Part shown: one piece after another, positions 1 to 8,327 of the stretch
Numbering within the stretch: position 1 is the first letter of the stretch
How the letters are laid out: the number at the start of each line of letters is the position of its first letter
Origin: Prosthecobacter fusiformis
Lineage (GTDB): Bacteria; Verrucomicrobiota; Verrucomicrobiia; Verrucomicrobiales; Verrucomicrobiaceae
NCBI RefSeq assembly: GCF_004364345.1
Contig: NZ_SOCA01000002.1
Location: 633,711-697,710, forward strand
Direction of reading: 5' to 3'
Length of the DNA stretch: 64,000 nt
The notes under the pieces: generated by a model
Told to the model about the DNA's origin: nothing
Database searches by the model: none
Seen by the model: only the letters and a program-made list of their open reading frames with translations
Translations under genes and position numbers: made by a program

Positions 1-557
1 GCAAGCCAAAGAATAATGGCACCCCTACCAAGAAGCTCGTTGCAGTTGCAAACACGGGACAACCTGGACTCCACTGCGGCAATCCAACCCTGCGAGACTG
101 GCATCCAAAACGACAGTTACTCGACAACTATAAAGAGCCTACCGAGGCGGAGATGGTATGGCAAGAGGCTCCGGATTGTTCTGTTAGATTTGCTTGGCAG
201 TTGCCAATTGAATCAGCCGCGGGGTGCTGGCCCAGCACTTTTGAAGATTCACTCGTTCTCACAAACCTGCCATGGTTTGGAAGTCTCATGGAAGAGCAAC
301 GCGACGAAAAGGGACAACCAATTAAGCCGCCCACTGGAGCACTGGGCTCCGTAGCGAAGATGGTCGCGGGAGAAACAGATGTTCCAACTCTTCTTAATTC
401 GCTCCACACCCTCATGCACAAGTCATTCGACAAAGGGGACTTTTCTACGAGCATCTTCGAAATGGTCTCATTGAATGAGCCCGTTGCATGCCCATCGTAT
501 ATCGCGAAAGCCCTCACGTGGTTGCAAGCACAGCTTGAGCCAATCAAGCCCTCGTGA
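1..557 (+). CDS. OLD-family ATP-dependent endonuclease, C-terminal part (partial at window edge)
   Basis: The frame is open from the first bases (first full codon at 3) to a TGA at 555-557, so the gene begins upstream of the window. The visible ~184 residues match the end of class 2 OLD nucleases as I know them: a segment NPTLRDWHP, corresponding to the family's N-x-TLK-x-W-x-P, then VRFAWQLP and a STFEDSLVLTN stretch that matches the usual RSFEEAFILAN. The ATPase domain and most TOPRIM acidic residues lie outside the window. The stop is one base before the start of a UvrD-like helicase gene (559), which implies translational coupling. OLD plus UvrD is the gene pair of Gabija and of class 2 OLD loci, so a DNA-cleaving phage-defence role is inferred. 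An ATG at 153 exists but is internal to the frame. Confidence 0.72.
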   Translation, partial: KPKNNGTPTKKLVAVANTGQPGLHCGNPTLRDWHPKRQLLDNYKEPTEAEMVWQEAPDCSVRFAWQLPIESAAGCWPSTFEDSLVLTNLPWFGSLMEEQRDEKGQPIKPPTGALGSVAKMVAGETDVPTLLNSLHTLMHKSFDKGDFSTSIFEMVSLNEPVACPSYIAKALTWLQAQLEPIKPS

Positions 558-558
558 A

Positions 559-2535
559 ATGAGTACCGATCTAATCCTTCCCAGCAACGACCGAGATGCC
601 GGGGTTGTTGAAGAAATCTGCGGCTATCTCACCGAAGATCCTCCTCGCAGCTACTTCCTTTTCGCAGGCGCAGGCTCTGGAAAGACCCGCACGCTTGTAG
701 AGGTGTTGCGCCGGATGACTGGTGTCGTGGAGCACGAGAAAGGCGGCCAGCTTGCTCTGCGCTTGCGCATGTACGGCCGTTCGATACGCGTGATCACCTA
801 CACGAAAAACGCGGTAGCGGTGATCAATGGTCGCCTGGGGGACAATAGTTTAGTGGGGGTCTCCACGATCCACGCATTCTGCTGGGAGCTTATCAGCGGG
901 TTCAATGATGACATCCGCGCGGCGCTCATTGCCTTAAAAGAAATTCAATTTGAAAAGATAAGGTTCGAAGCGCTTGCAAAGCCAAGGGGTATCACCCCGG
1001 TCAAGCAGCGGGATCTCGATGAGATCACGGCAGAGATCGAAGCGATTCGATCAATTGCAGTCTTCATCTACCATCCTGACCGCGAGTCGCATGGCCCTGG
1101 AGCACTTGCTCACCATAACGTGCTCGACGCGACAGCCTGGCTTTTGAACAACAGACCAACCCTTCGAACGATCCTGAAGGATCGCTATCCTATCGTTCTT
1201 ATCGATGAATCACAGGATACAATGAAAGGCGTGCTGGATGCTCTGATGGGCTTGGCAGAGCCGAGGGGTAGCGGTCTGACTCTTGGATTGCTAGGCGACC
1301 ATCGTCAGCGGATCTACACCGACGGCCATTCGGACCTCCCGAGTCGGGTGCCGTCAAACTGGGCGACGCCCGAACTGCAGATGAACCATCGGAGCCAGCA
1401 GCGTATCGTGACCCTAATCAACCGCATCTGGGTTGCCAAGCTAGAGGGTAGAACCCAACCGGCAAACGGCGTAGAACAGCATTGGAGGACCGAGAAGACG
1501 GGTGGCTTGGTACGGCTGTTTGTCGGGAGCACCTCTCTCTCCTCCGAGAACAAGGTTCTTGGCGAACGTTGGTGCGCCGATCAAATGCGCGTTGAGAGTG
1601 GTTCAGCTGCATGGAACGACGGCGAGCACCAAGTGCTCGCTCTGGAACACAAGCTTGTCGCGATGCGAGGATCGTTCCTTGATGTTTATGGTGCCATGGC
1701 ACTACTTGACCCCAATGCTGCAGCACCTTCGGGTAGTGGCGAAAATAAGGGGCCTGCCGTCGCAAAGTTCCTGCTGAATGAACTTGCCGAACTCGAACTA
1801 TGCGTGGGTAGAGACGGCTATATCGACGAGTTCAAGCTCACGGAGGTTCTACGGCGGCACGGTCGCCTCGAAATCATGCCCGGAGACGCGGTGGCTAGAG
1901 CAAGCCGAGTTGCCGAGATTCTTCAGGGCATTAGGGAATTTGGTGTTGCATGCGTCAACCCTGCCTCCACGATTGGAGAGATAATCGCACCCGTGTTGAC
2001 GGCAAAGATCTTTGAGATAGACCACCGCCTTTTGGAAGCTCATGCGGACAAGTCCGCTCCGCCTACTGCACCCACAAGAGGCCAAGAGGAGTCGAAACTA
2101 GACCGGATGCGGCGGGGCTGGTGCGCGCTTTTTGCTTCTCCTTGGCCTCAGCTGCAGAAGTACCGCAATTACCTCGCCGGTAATTCCGTGCTCGCCACGC
2201 ATCAGGTCGTTAAGGGGTCCGAGTATCCCGATGTCATGGTTGTGATGGACGATGTGTCAGCTGGCGGCTTTCTCATTTCCTACGATAAGATCTTTGGTGG
2301 CAAGGATCTCAGCGATACGGACAAGGACAATGCGGGTATTGGGAAGGAAACGACCATTGATCGAACTTTACGGCTCCTGTATGTCACTTGCAGCCGTGCT
2401 CGGGAAACGCTGGCACTTGTTCTCTGGTCATCAGACACCACTGCGGCCTTAGCGCGTATCCAAGACAGTGGATGGTTCTCACTCGACGAGGTTCGAGAAA
2501 TACCCGATCCACCATTTACAACGCAAACGCCTTGA
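559..2535 (+). CDS. UvrD/Rep-like superfamily 1 helicase paired with OLD nuclease (GajB-like)
   Basis: 658 residues from the ATG at 559, chosen because it sits one base after the upstream stop; an in-frame ATG at 475 would run through the upstream gene. All SF1A motifs are visible: Walker A GAGSGKT (37-43), motif Ia TYTKNA (~79), STIHAFCWEL (~102), Walker B IDESQD (215-220), GDHRQRIY (~246), NHR (~276), a motif V-like THQVVKGSEYPDV (~547) and motif VI LLYVTCSRARE (~606). The protein should be an ATP-driven DNA translocase acting with the nuclease encoded upstream. It is longer than typical Gabija GajB (about 500 residues), so it may belong to a related OLD-helicase system rather than classical Gabija. 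The function in defence is inferred from the pairing. Confidence 0.85.
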   Translation: MSTDLILPSNDRDAGVVEEICGYLTEDPPRSYFLFAGAGSGKTRTLVEVLRRMTGVVEHEKGGQLALRLRMYGRSIRVITYTKNAVAVINGRLGDNSLVGVSTIHAFCWELISGFNDDIRAALIALKEIQFEKIRFEALAKPRGITPVKQRDLDEITAEIEAIRSIAVFIYHPDRESHGPGALAHHNVLDATAWLLNNRPTLRTILKDRYPIVLIDESQDTMKGVLDALMGLAEPRGSGLTLGLLGDHRQRIYTDGHSDLPSRVPSNWATPELQMNHRSQQRIVTLINRIWVAKLEGRTQPANGVEQHWRTEKTGGLVRLFVGSTSLSSENKVLGERWCADQMRVESGSAAWNDGEHQVLALEHKLVAMRGSFLDVYGAMALLDPNAAAPSGSGENKGPAVAKFLLNELAELELCVGRDGYIDEFKLTEVLRRHGRLEIMPGDAVARASRVAEILQGIREFGVACVNPASTIGEIIAPVLTAKIFEIDHRLLEAHADKSAPPTAPTRGQEESKLDRMRRGWCALFASPWPQLQKYRNYLAGNSVLATHQVVKGSEYPDVMVVMDDVSAGGFLISYDKIFGGKDLSDTDKDNAGIGKETTIDRTLRLLYVTCSRARETLALVLWSSDTTAALARIQDSGWFSLDEVREIPDPPFTTQTP

Positions 2536-2884
2536 GCCCTTTGGCGCGGTAGCACAGCAATCGCGACAAATAGATTCATCGGTACGTAGTTTCTTATCTA
2601 GACTGGCTTCTCGGTGGGGAATAAGCTGCCAGGCAAACAATGAACTAATCGGCCTAAGATATTGATCTTCAGGCGTATATCCTTGGAATTCAGCCGCAGT
2701 ATTGGCGCGGGTCTGTTGTTAGCACACATTTCGGCGAAGGCCCACCTACCATTTCAAGCAAGCCTCGACGGCATCCCCGCTCCAATTTTTTCGCCACTTG
2801 TCCCAAGTCCCCCATACCACCACTTGGCATTCTCTCCGCTACCCACGATCTTTATTCGCCCTGTGGCTTAGCTACGCCGCCATG
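2536..2884. other. Intergenic stretch, nothing recognised
   Basis: About 350 bases after the helicase gene. Only short unconvincing reading frames are present, and I see no tRNA-like fold, clear terminator or mobile-element end. Confidence 0.5.
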
Positions 2885-3060
2885 ACATCGGTTTACCTCT
2901 CCCTCCCATCCCCATTTCCCCACGTATCCCCCCATGGGGATTTTGATCCCCATGGAATCCCCATCCCAGAGCGTTCATATTCAGTCGATTACATCCAGAA
3001 ATCCCCAAATGGGGAAAATTTGAATTTCTTCCCCATTCCCCAAGCCACGGTTTCCCCAAT
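2885..3060 (-). repeat. TGGGGA/TCCCCA intergenic repeat, copy A
   Basis: Read on the minus strand, this stretch carries at least eight GGGGA or TCCCC blocks, including the near-palindrome TTTTCCCCATTTGGGGAT (3019-3002). The same string followed by related sequence occurs on the plus strand at 54588-54735. The two copies align from the first TGGGGA through a ~60-base spacer to a final G-rich block, with about two thirds identity by eye. The function is unknown. It could be a dispersed structured element or could encode a short peptide (see findings). Confidence 0.6.
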
Positions 3061-3196
3061 CAACAATCTCTCCAACCAATCAAAAAACCATAAAACGGCT
3101 TCGAGTTTTCACACTTTCGTATAGGTGGCCTGGGAACGCGTCCTGAATGAATGTGGTGCAGAAACTCGTTAAAAACATCAATTCATCCTGAACCCT

Positions 3197-3649
3197 ATGA
3201 GTACCCATTCTGGTCCAATCAACTCGGCGGCTGTGACGACGGAGCGTGTTTTCTCTGCCAGTCCTCGAACGGTCTTTGCGACATTCGCGCAACCAGATCG
3301 CCTGGCTCAGTGGTGGGGGCCGAAGGGGTTTACGAATACGTTTGAGCTATTCGAGTTCAGGCCCGGTGGGCGCTGGGTCTTGGTGATGCACGGGCCGAAT
3401 GGGGCTGACTATCCCAACGAGAGTATTTTTCGGGAGATCCAGACCGATGTGAAGATCGTCATCGAGCACGTGGTGAAGCCCTGGTATCTGCTAACGATAA
3501 CGCTGTCTGCCGTGGGTGACCAAACTCATTTGTCCTGGGTTCAGGAGTTTGAAACCCCCGAGTTCGCTGAACGGATGCGGCCCCTCAGCGAAAGGGCCAA
3601 TGAAGAGGTCCTGGACCGGCTCGAAGGGGTGGTCAGGAATGAAGCGTGA
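3197..3649 (+). CDS. SRPBCC/AHSA1-type START-like domain protein
   Basis: 150 residues forming one SRPBCC (activator of Hsp90 ATPase homologue 1-like, PF08327) domain. The family hallmarks are visible: an R-x-F-x-A-S-P-x-x-V-F-x-x-F start (residues ~17-31), then AQWWGPKGFTN, FRPGGRW and a C-terminal helix with NEEVLDRLEGVV. Such proteins form a hydrophobic pocket and are often small polyketide/lipid-binding or stress-related proteins; the ligand here is unknown. There is no signal peptide, so it is cytoplasmic. It stands alone: 660 bases of intergenic sequence precede it and an unrelated operon follows 87 bases later. Confidence 0.85.
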   Translation: MSTHSGPINSAAVTTERVFSASPRTVFATFAQPDRLAQWWGPKGFTNTFELFEFRPGGRWVLVMHGPNGADYPNESIFREIQTDVKIVIEHVVKPWYLLTITLSAVGDQTHLSWVQEFETPEFAERMRPLSERANEEVLDRLEGVVRNEA

Positions 3650-3736
3650 GTAGGTTTCACTCAAGAGCTGCGGTCTGCTGCAATAACGGTGGCGGCAGGA
3701 GCGTATTTCAATGATCTTCTCAGTTCTCATCCCCCT

Positions 3737-5008
3737 ATGAACCGTCGTCGTTTCCTGCTTCAATCCATCGGCACCTCCCTCGCGCTGCCGGGGCTGCCTT
3801 CGCTCATGGCCAAGTCCGTCGGCGGAAATTCCGCCGTGCAGGCGGCCAAGGGAGCCGGAGCTGGCGCAGCACGTTTTGTCGCCATTGGCAACCTGCTGGG
3901 ATATCAGGTAAAGTCTCTTTTTCCCTCCACCACAGGGCGCAATTATGAGAAGACGACGCTGCTGGAGCCGCTGTGGGAAAACCGCCCGCAGATGACGGTC
4001 TTCAAAGGCCTGGACCACGGCGTGAAGGGCGGGCACTTCGCCGTGCATTCTTTCCTTTCGGGCGTGTTGAATTCGGAGGCTCAAAATCGCCCGGATGGCA
4101 ATGTGAGCATTGATCAGTTCATCGCCGATGAGGTGGGCTTTCAGACGCGGTTCCCATCCCTGACGGTGGGGTCCGAAGGCGGCATCCATGGGGGCTGCCA
4201 GATCGCCTGGACGAAGTCGGGTGTGCGGGTGCCACCGATCACGGGGCCTGCGGAATTGTTCGAACGGCTTTTCATCAGTGACTCGAAGGAGCGCCAGGCA
4301 CGCCGCAAAGAGGAAAACAAAGTTCAGGCCTCCATTCTCGATTCCGTCCTGGGGGAGGCGAATCGCCTTTCCCGTCAGGTGAACAAAGAGGACAAGGATA
4401 AGCTGGACGAATACCTGACGTCCGTCCGCGATGTGGAGAAGCGCCTGGAACTCCGCAAGCGCTGGGCCAGCCAGCCGAAGCCGCAAGCTCCATTTGAAAA
4501 ACCGGCCAACCGCAATCCGGTACAGGATCTGCCCATGCTCTATGAGCTGATCGCCCTGGCCTTGCAGACAGATTCCACTCGGATCGCCACCCTGGAGATC
4601 GGTGGGGATTTCTTGCCGCAGGACCTTGGCATCGATAAATCCTACCACGGACTTTCCCACCACAGCAATGATCCAGAGACCATCGCCCACCTCATCACTC
4701 TGGAGAAGTACCAGATTGAGCACTTTGGTAAATTTATCACTCGCCTGTCCAAAATGCAGGATGGAGAACGGTCCCTACTTGATTCCACCTCGGTGCTATT
4801 CGGCAGCGGTATGAGCGATGCTAACTCGCATAAGAACTCCGACCTGCCCATCATCCTGGCCGGTGGCGGTTACAAGCATGGCGAGTTCCGTGAAGTGCCG
4901 CGTGAGGGGATCAACAAGGTGCCGCTTTGCAATCTCTTTGTGGACATCGCCCAGCGCATGGGTGTGGAGACAGATTCCTTTGGCAGCAGCACAGGCCGCT
5001 TTTCCTGA
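3737..5008 (+). CDS. DUF1552 Tat-exported protein
   Basis: 423 residues from the ATG at 3737, preferred over an ATG at 3689 because it places a twin-arginine signal (NRRRFLLQSIGTSLALPGLP) at the N terminus. The body matches DUF1552 (PF07586), a relative of DUF1501: conserved stretches such as TVFKGLDHGVKGGHFAVHSF near residue 80 and VSIDQF near 115. The product is predicted to be exported folded to the periplasm. It overlaps the next gene by one base (TGATG), and in planctomycetes and verrucomicrobia this gene is regularly found beside a DUF1592/DUF1588 cytochrome gene, so the two probably act together. The substrate is not known. Confidence 0.88.
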   Translation: MNRRRFLLQSIGTSLALPGLPSLMAKSVGGNSAVQAAKGAGAGAARFVAIGNLLGYQVKSLFPSTTGRNYEKTTLLEPLWENRPQMTVFKGLDHGVKGGHFAVHSFLSGVLNSEAQNRPDGNVSIDQFIADEVGFQTRFPSLTVGSEGGIHGGCQIAWTKSGVRVPPITGPAELFERLFISDSKERQARRKEENKVQASILDSVLGEANRLSRQVNKEDKDKLDEYLTSVRDVEKRLELRKRWASQPKPQAPFEKPANRNPVQDLPMLYELIALALQTDSTRIATLEIGGDFLPQDLGIDKSYHGLSHHSNDPETIAHLITLEKYQIEHFGKFITRLSKMQDGERSLLDSTSVLFGSGMSDANSHKNSDLPIILAGGGYKHGEFREVPREGINKVPLCNLFVDIAQRMGVETDSFGSSTGRFS

Positions 5009-7515
5009 TGCGTACGTACCTTTTTCACCAGGCCAGTCTCGCTGTCAGCATGGCGGTGATGGCATTGACCATGACTGCGCAGGCTGAGGACGCACTGCCT
5101 TCGCAAAAGATCGTTCAGCAGTTCATGGGCAGGTATTGCCTGGAGTGCCACGATGCCGATGTGCAGAAGGGGGATCGCGAGTTCGAAAAGTTCGCACTTC
5201 CTTTGAAGTCGGAGGCAGACCTCATCTCCGCCAAGGAGATCATTGACCAGCTCACGCTGAAAGAAATGCCACCGAAAAAGGCAGATCAGCCCGGTGATGA
5301 TGAGCGCCTGGCCATGCTACGTGCATTGCGTGAAGGCACCGTGGCAGCCCGTGGAAAGATCGAGAGTTCCGGTGCCCGTACTGTGATGCGCCGTCTCTCC
5401 AGCCGTGAGTATGAAAACACGCTTGCCGCCCTCTTTGGTCGCCGGGTGGATACGCTGGGTCTCACGGGAGATTTCCCCAAGGAGAAAACAAGTCGTCACA
5501 TGGACACCATTGGTCAGTCATTGGTGACTTCAGGCTTTCTCGTGGACCAGTATTTTCAAGCAGCAAACCGGCTGGTGGAAATGCGCTTGGGCAAACCCCA
5601 AATGGAGCCGAAGAGCTGGCTCTTTAATAAAAACTTTGTCCAATACGAAGAACTGCAAGGCTCGCACAAAGCGGCCTTTAAATTCCGCTACCTGAATCTA
5701 TACGAGCAGCCGAACACGGATACCCGCCAGGGTGGCTACGGCCACATTGAAGACTTTCTCAAAGGCGTGCCAGTCTCCGGCCTATACGATATCGAAGTGG
5801 AAGCGCAGGCCATGCATCGCAATACTCATTTCGATCATGCCATCTTCGGCATCGACTTTTCAGAGCCTTTCATCATCGGCGTCGTTCCTGGGGATGTCAC
5901 CCGTGGCCATATCCACTATCCGCAGACCATTGAGCCATTGCTCGGCAGCAGTACAGTGCCTGATGACAAGCCTGCCAAGTTGAAATTCCGCGTCTGGCTG
6001 GAGGCCGGACAGACCCCGCGCTTCATCTTCCCAAACGGCCCGTATGAATCCCGCGCCGCCGTCGTCACCATCAACAAGCGTTATAAGGATGAATTCAACA
6101 TCCCGCCCGGCACCTCCGGTGTCAGTCGCACTCACTTGCTGCGGGATGGGGATCTTCCACACATCCGCATCAGCGAGGTCAAGATCCAGGGGCCCATGCC
6201 TGAAAAGGGCGGCAGCGCAGAGGAACGCGCCGTCTTTGGCAAAGACGGCTTCCAGCCAGACCGGGCACTGGAGCAGCTCCATGCCTTTGCAGGAAAAGCC
6301 TACCGCCGCCCGCTCACAGAGACAGACCGTCAGCCAATCGATGCTTTTTACCAAAAGCGTCTTGCCGAGAAAGCCACGCCACGCCAGGCCGCGCTGGATG
6401 CTTTAAAGCTCATTCTTTGCTCGCCTTCCTTCCTTTACTTCAGCGAGATCACGGATGAATCCGAGAAGGCACTCAGCGCCTACGATCTCGCCTCACGCCT
6501 CTCTTTCGCCCTCTGGGCCACGCCACCGGATAGGGAACTGCTGGCCGTCGCGAAATCTGGCAAGCTCACACAGAAAGCCGAATTGGCAAAACAGGTCCAG
6601 CGGATGATCGCGGATGCGCGCATCAGTGGGTTCGTGGACGGCTTTCTCGATAGTTGGTTAAACCTCCGCGACCTGGGCAGCATGCCGCCCCCGCGTGAAA
6701 CCAACCGCAGCTATTACGCCGAGGACCTTCCGACCTCCATGAAGACCGAGGTGAAACTCTTTTTCACCGACCTGCTGAAGAACAATGGTTCTGCGGGCCA
6801 GTTCCTTCACGCAGAGTATACCTTTGCCGATAAAAAACTCGCCAAACTTTACGACCTGCCGGAGCAGAAAACCCTGCGTCTTGCCGATGGATTTCAAAAG
6901 GTCAGTCTGAAGGGCAATGCACGTCGTGGCGGGCTTCTAGGCATGGCCGGCGTGCTCACGGTCAGTGCCAACGGTGTCGAAACATCGCCCGTTACCCGTG
7001 GCGTATGGGTCAGTGAAAACATCCTGGGCATCCAGCCCCCACCGCCCCCCGATGAAGTGCCCGCCATTGAGGCCGACATCTCCGGTGCCACTACCATCCG
7101 TGAGCGCCTGGCCAAGCACAGCACCGATAAAACATGTGCCGAGTGTCATCGTAAAATTGATCCGCTAGGATTCAGCCTCGAAACCTTTGATCCCATCGGC
7201 CGCTGGCGCAGCTCCTACCCCAAGCCTAAAAACGGCAAACAACCCGCACCCAAGGTGGATTCCTCCGGCGAGTTTCCTTCCGGTGAAACATACAAGGACT
7301 TCGCCAGCTTCAAAAAGATCATCCGCGAAACTCGCGAAGACATCTTCACCCGTCATCTCATCCGCCAAGTCCTCACCTATACCACAGGTCGCCACATGGA
7401 ACCTGTCGATGATTTTGAACTCGACGAAATCCATCTCGCAGTGAAAAAGAACCAGTTAGGCCTCCAGACCCTGATTGTCGAATGCCTGACGAGTGACATC
7501 TTTCGTTCCAGGTGA
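5008..7515 (+). CDS. DUF1592/DUF1588/DUF1587/DUF1595/DUF1585 cytochrome c-type protein
   Basis: 835 residues starting at the ATG that overlaps the DUF1552 stop by one base; the longer frame from 4927 runs inside that gene. A signal peptide is followed by a CLECH heme-binding motif (residue ~49) in a planctomycete cytochrome domain. The order DUF1587, DUF1595, DUF1592, DUF1588 and DUF1585 is inferred from family architecture. A second CXXCH (CAECH) lies in the DUF1588 segment near residue 712, followed by RKIDPLGFSLETFDPIGRWR, a hallmark of the family. It is a probable periplasmic c-type heme protein, perhaps an oxidoreductase working with the DUF1552 product; no reaction has been established for the family that I know of. 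Confidence 0.9.
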   Translation: MRTYLFHQASLAVSMAVMALTMTAQAEDALPSQKIVQQFMGRYCLECHDADVQKGDREFEKFALPLKSEADLISAKEIIDQLTLKEMPPKKADQPGDDERLAMLRALREGTVAARGKIESSGARTVMRRLSSREYENTLAALFGRRVDTLGLTGDFPKEKTSRHMDTIGQSLVTSGFLVDQYFQAANRLVEMRLGKPQMEPKSWLFNKNFVQYEELQGSHKAAFKFRYLNLYEQPNTDTRQGGYGHIEDFLKGVPVSGLYDIEVEAQAMHRNTHFDHAIFGIDFSEPFIIGVVPGDVTRGHIHYPQTIEPLLGSSTVPDDKPAKLKFRVWLEAGQTPRFIFPNGPYESRAAVVTINKRYKDEFNIPPGTSGVSRTHLLRDGDLPHIRISEVKIQGPMPEKGGSAEERAVFGKDGFQPDRALEQLHAFAGKAYRRPLTETDRQPIDAFYQKRLAEKATPRQAALDALKLILCSPSFLYFSEITDESEKALSAYDLASRLSFALWATPPDRELLAVAKSGKLTQKAELAKQVQRMIADARISGFVDGFLDSWLNLRDLGSMPPPRETNRSYYAEDLPTSMKTEVKLFFTDLLKNNGSAGQFLHAEYTFADKKLAKLYDLPEQKTLRLADGFQKVSLKGNARRGGLLGMAGVLTVSANGVETSPVTRGVWVSENILGIQPPPPPDEVPAIEADISGATTIRERLAKHSTDKTCAECHRKIDPLGFSLETFDPIGRWRSSYPKPKNGKQPAPKVDSSGEFPSGETYKDFASFKKIIRETREDIFTRHLIRQVLTYTTGRHMEPVDDFELDEIHLAVKKNQLGLQTLIVECLTSDIFRSR

Positions 7516-7589
7516 GGCTTTGCGGGCGATACGTTCCAAATGCTGATGATAGAGATGGAGATGACTTTCGTTGAAGGGACACGCCTTCG

Positions 7590-8300
7590 ATGAAGAACTT
7601 CATTCATTTTCTCAGTCTTGTGATCCTGACCACTGCCAGTCTCCAGGCTGAAGAGCTCCCCCCTTTGACCGACCCCGATTTGCCCCAGCCACTGGACTTG
7701 GGGTATGCAGAAGATTTGGTCACTCATTCACCCTTCACCCGCTCCGTGAATTTGGAGGAATCCCTGCAACTGACCAGCATCTCCTACGTCAATGGAAGAC
7801 CTGTTGCCACCGTGCTGAACAAAGCCACGAATGAGAGAATCCTCGTATTCGAAGAACCCAATGCCCTGGGATGGAGGCTGACTGGAGCGGTCGCAGGCAC
7901 GGATCTAACCAATACCCAGGTGGAGATGATGGTGGGGCCGGAACTCCTGGTCATGCATTACCATCAGTCATCTCCAGGGACGGAGATGGCAGGCAGTCCC
8001 AAAGCCCGGCTGGCGGGAAAAAGCTCTGGCAAAAAAGAGGGCGGCAAACTCTCCGTTTCTTCACTGCTGGGAGACGATGGGCGTGAGCTTTATGGCTCAC
8101 TTTCCTCGGATGCCCGCAGCAAGTTCAAGAAGATCATCCATGAACAGATGACCAAGAAGCCGGACATGACCAAGGAACAGAGTTCCGCCTATGCCCAAAA
8201 GATCTACGCCAAGATCAAGGAGAATGACCGCCCCAGCGGAACCCCCAGCCCGAAGTCTCCCAAGAGTGCAAAACCCTCCAAGAAAAAGCAGGGTGCTTGA
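7590..8300 (+). CDS. Secreted protein of unknown function
   Basis: 236 residues with a clear signal peptide (residues 1-20, ending LQA-EE). A middle segment (SITYV-like region LTSISYVNGRPVATVLNK, ~58-75, followed by a strand-rich stretch ending near 125) is followed by a hydrophilic Lys/Ser-rich tail from residue 130. The pattern vaguely recalls the periplasmic PulC/GspC-type module, but I cannot assign it. It lies 74 bases after the DUF1592 gene on the same strand and may be a third gene of that transcript. It converges on the L,D-transpeptidase gene with a 27-base gap. Confidence 0.7.
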   Translation: MKNFIHFLSLVILTTASLQAEELPPLTDPDLPQPLDLGYAEDLVTHSPFTRSVNLEESLQLTSISYVNGRPVATVLNKATNERILVFEEPNALGWRLTGAVAGTDLTNTQVEMMVGPELLVMHYHQSSPGTEMAGSPKARLAGKSSGKKEGGKLSVSSLLGDDGRELYGSLSSDARSKFKKIIHEQMTKKPDMTKEQSSAYAQKIYAKIKENDRPSGTPSPKSPKSAKPSKKKQGA

Positions 8301-8327
8301 TCGACTCCGCTGGTTAAAGAACCATCT

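Noticed and set aside
2798..3124. Short plus-strand frame through repeat copy A
   Set aside because: It is Pro/His/Ser-rich translation of TCCCC blocks. Any coding signal is in the other strand and is treated as a possible micro-protein only.
3491..4723. 410-codon minus-strand frame across SRPBCC and DUF1552 genes
   Set aside because: It is antisense to two clear genes and has no domain.
8301..8327. TGGTT-AAAG-AACCA small palindrome between convergent genes
   Set aside because: The stem is only 5 bp with no T run, too weak for a terminator call.
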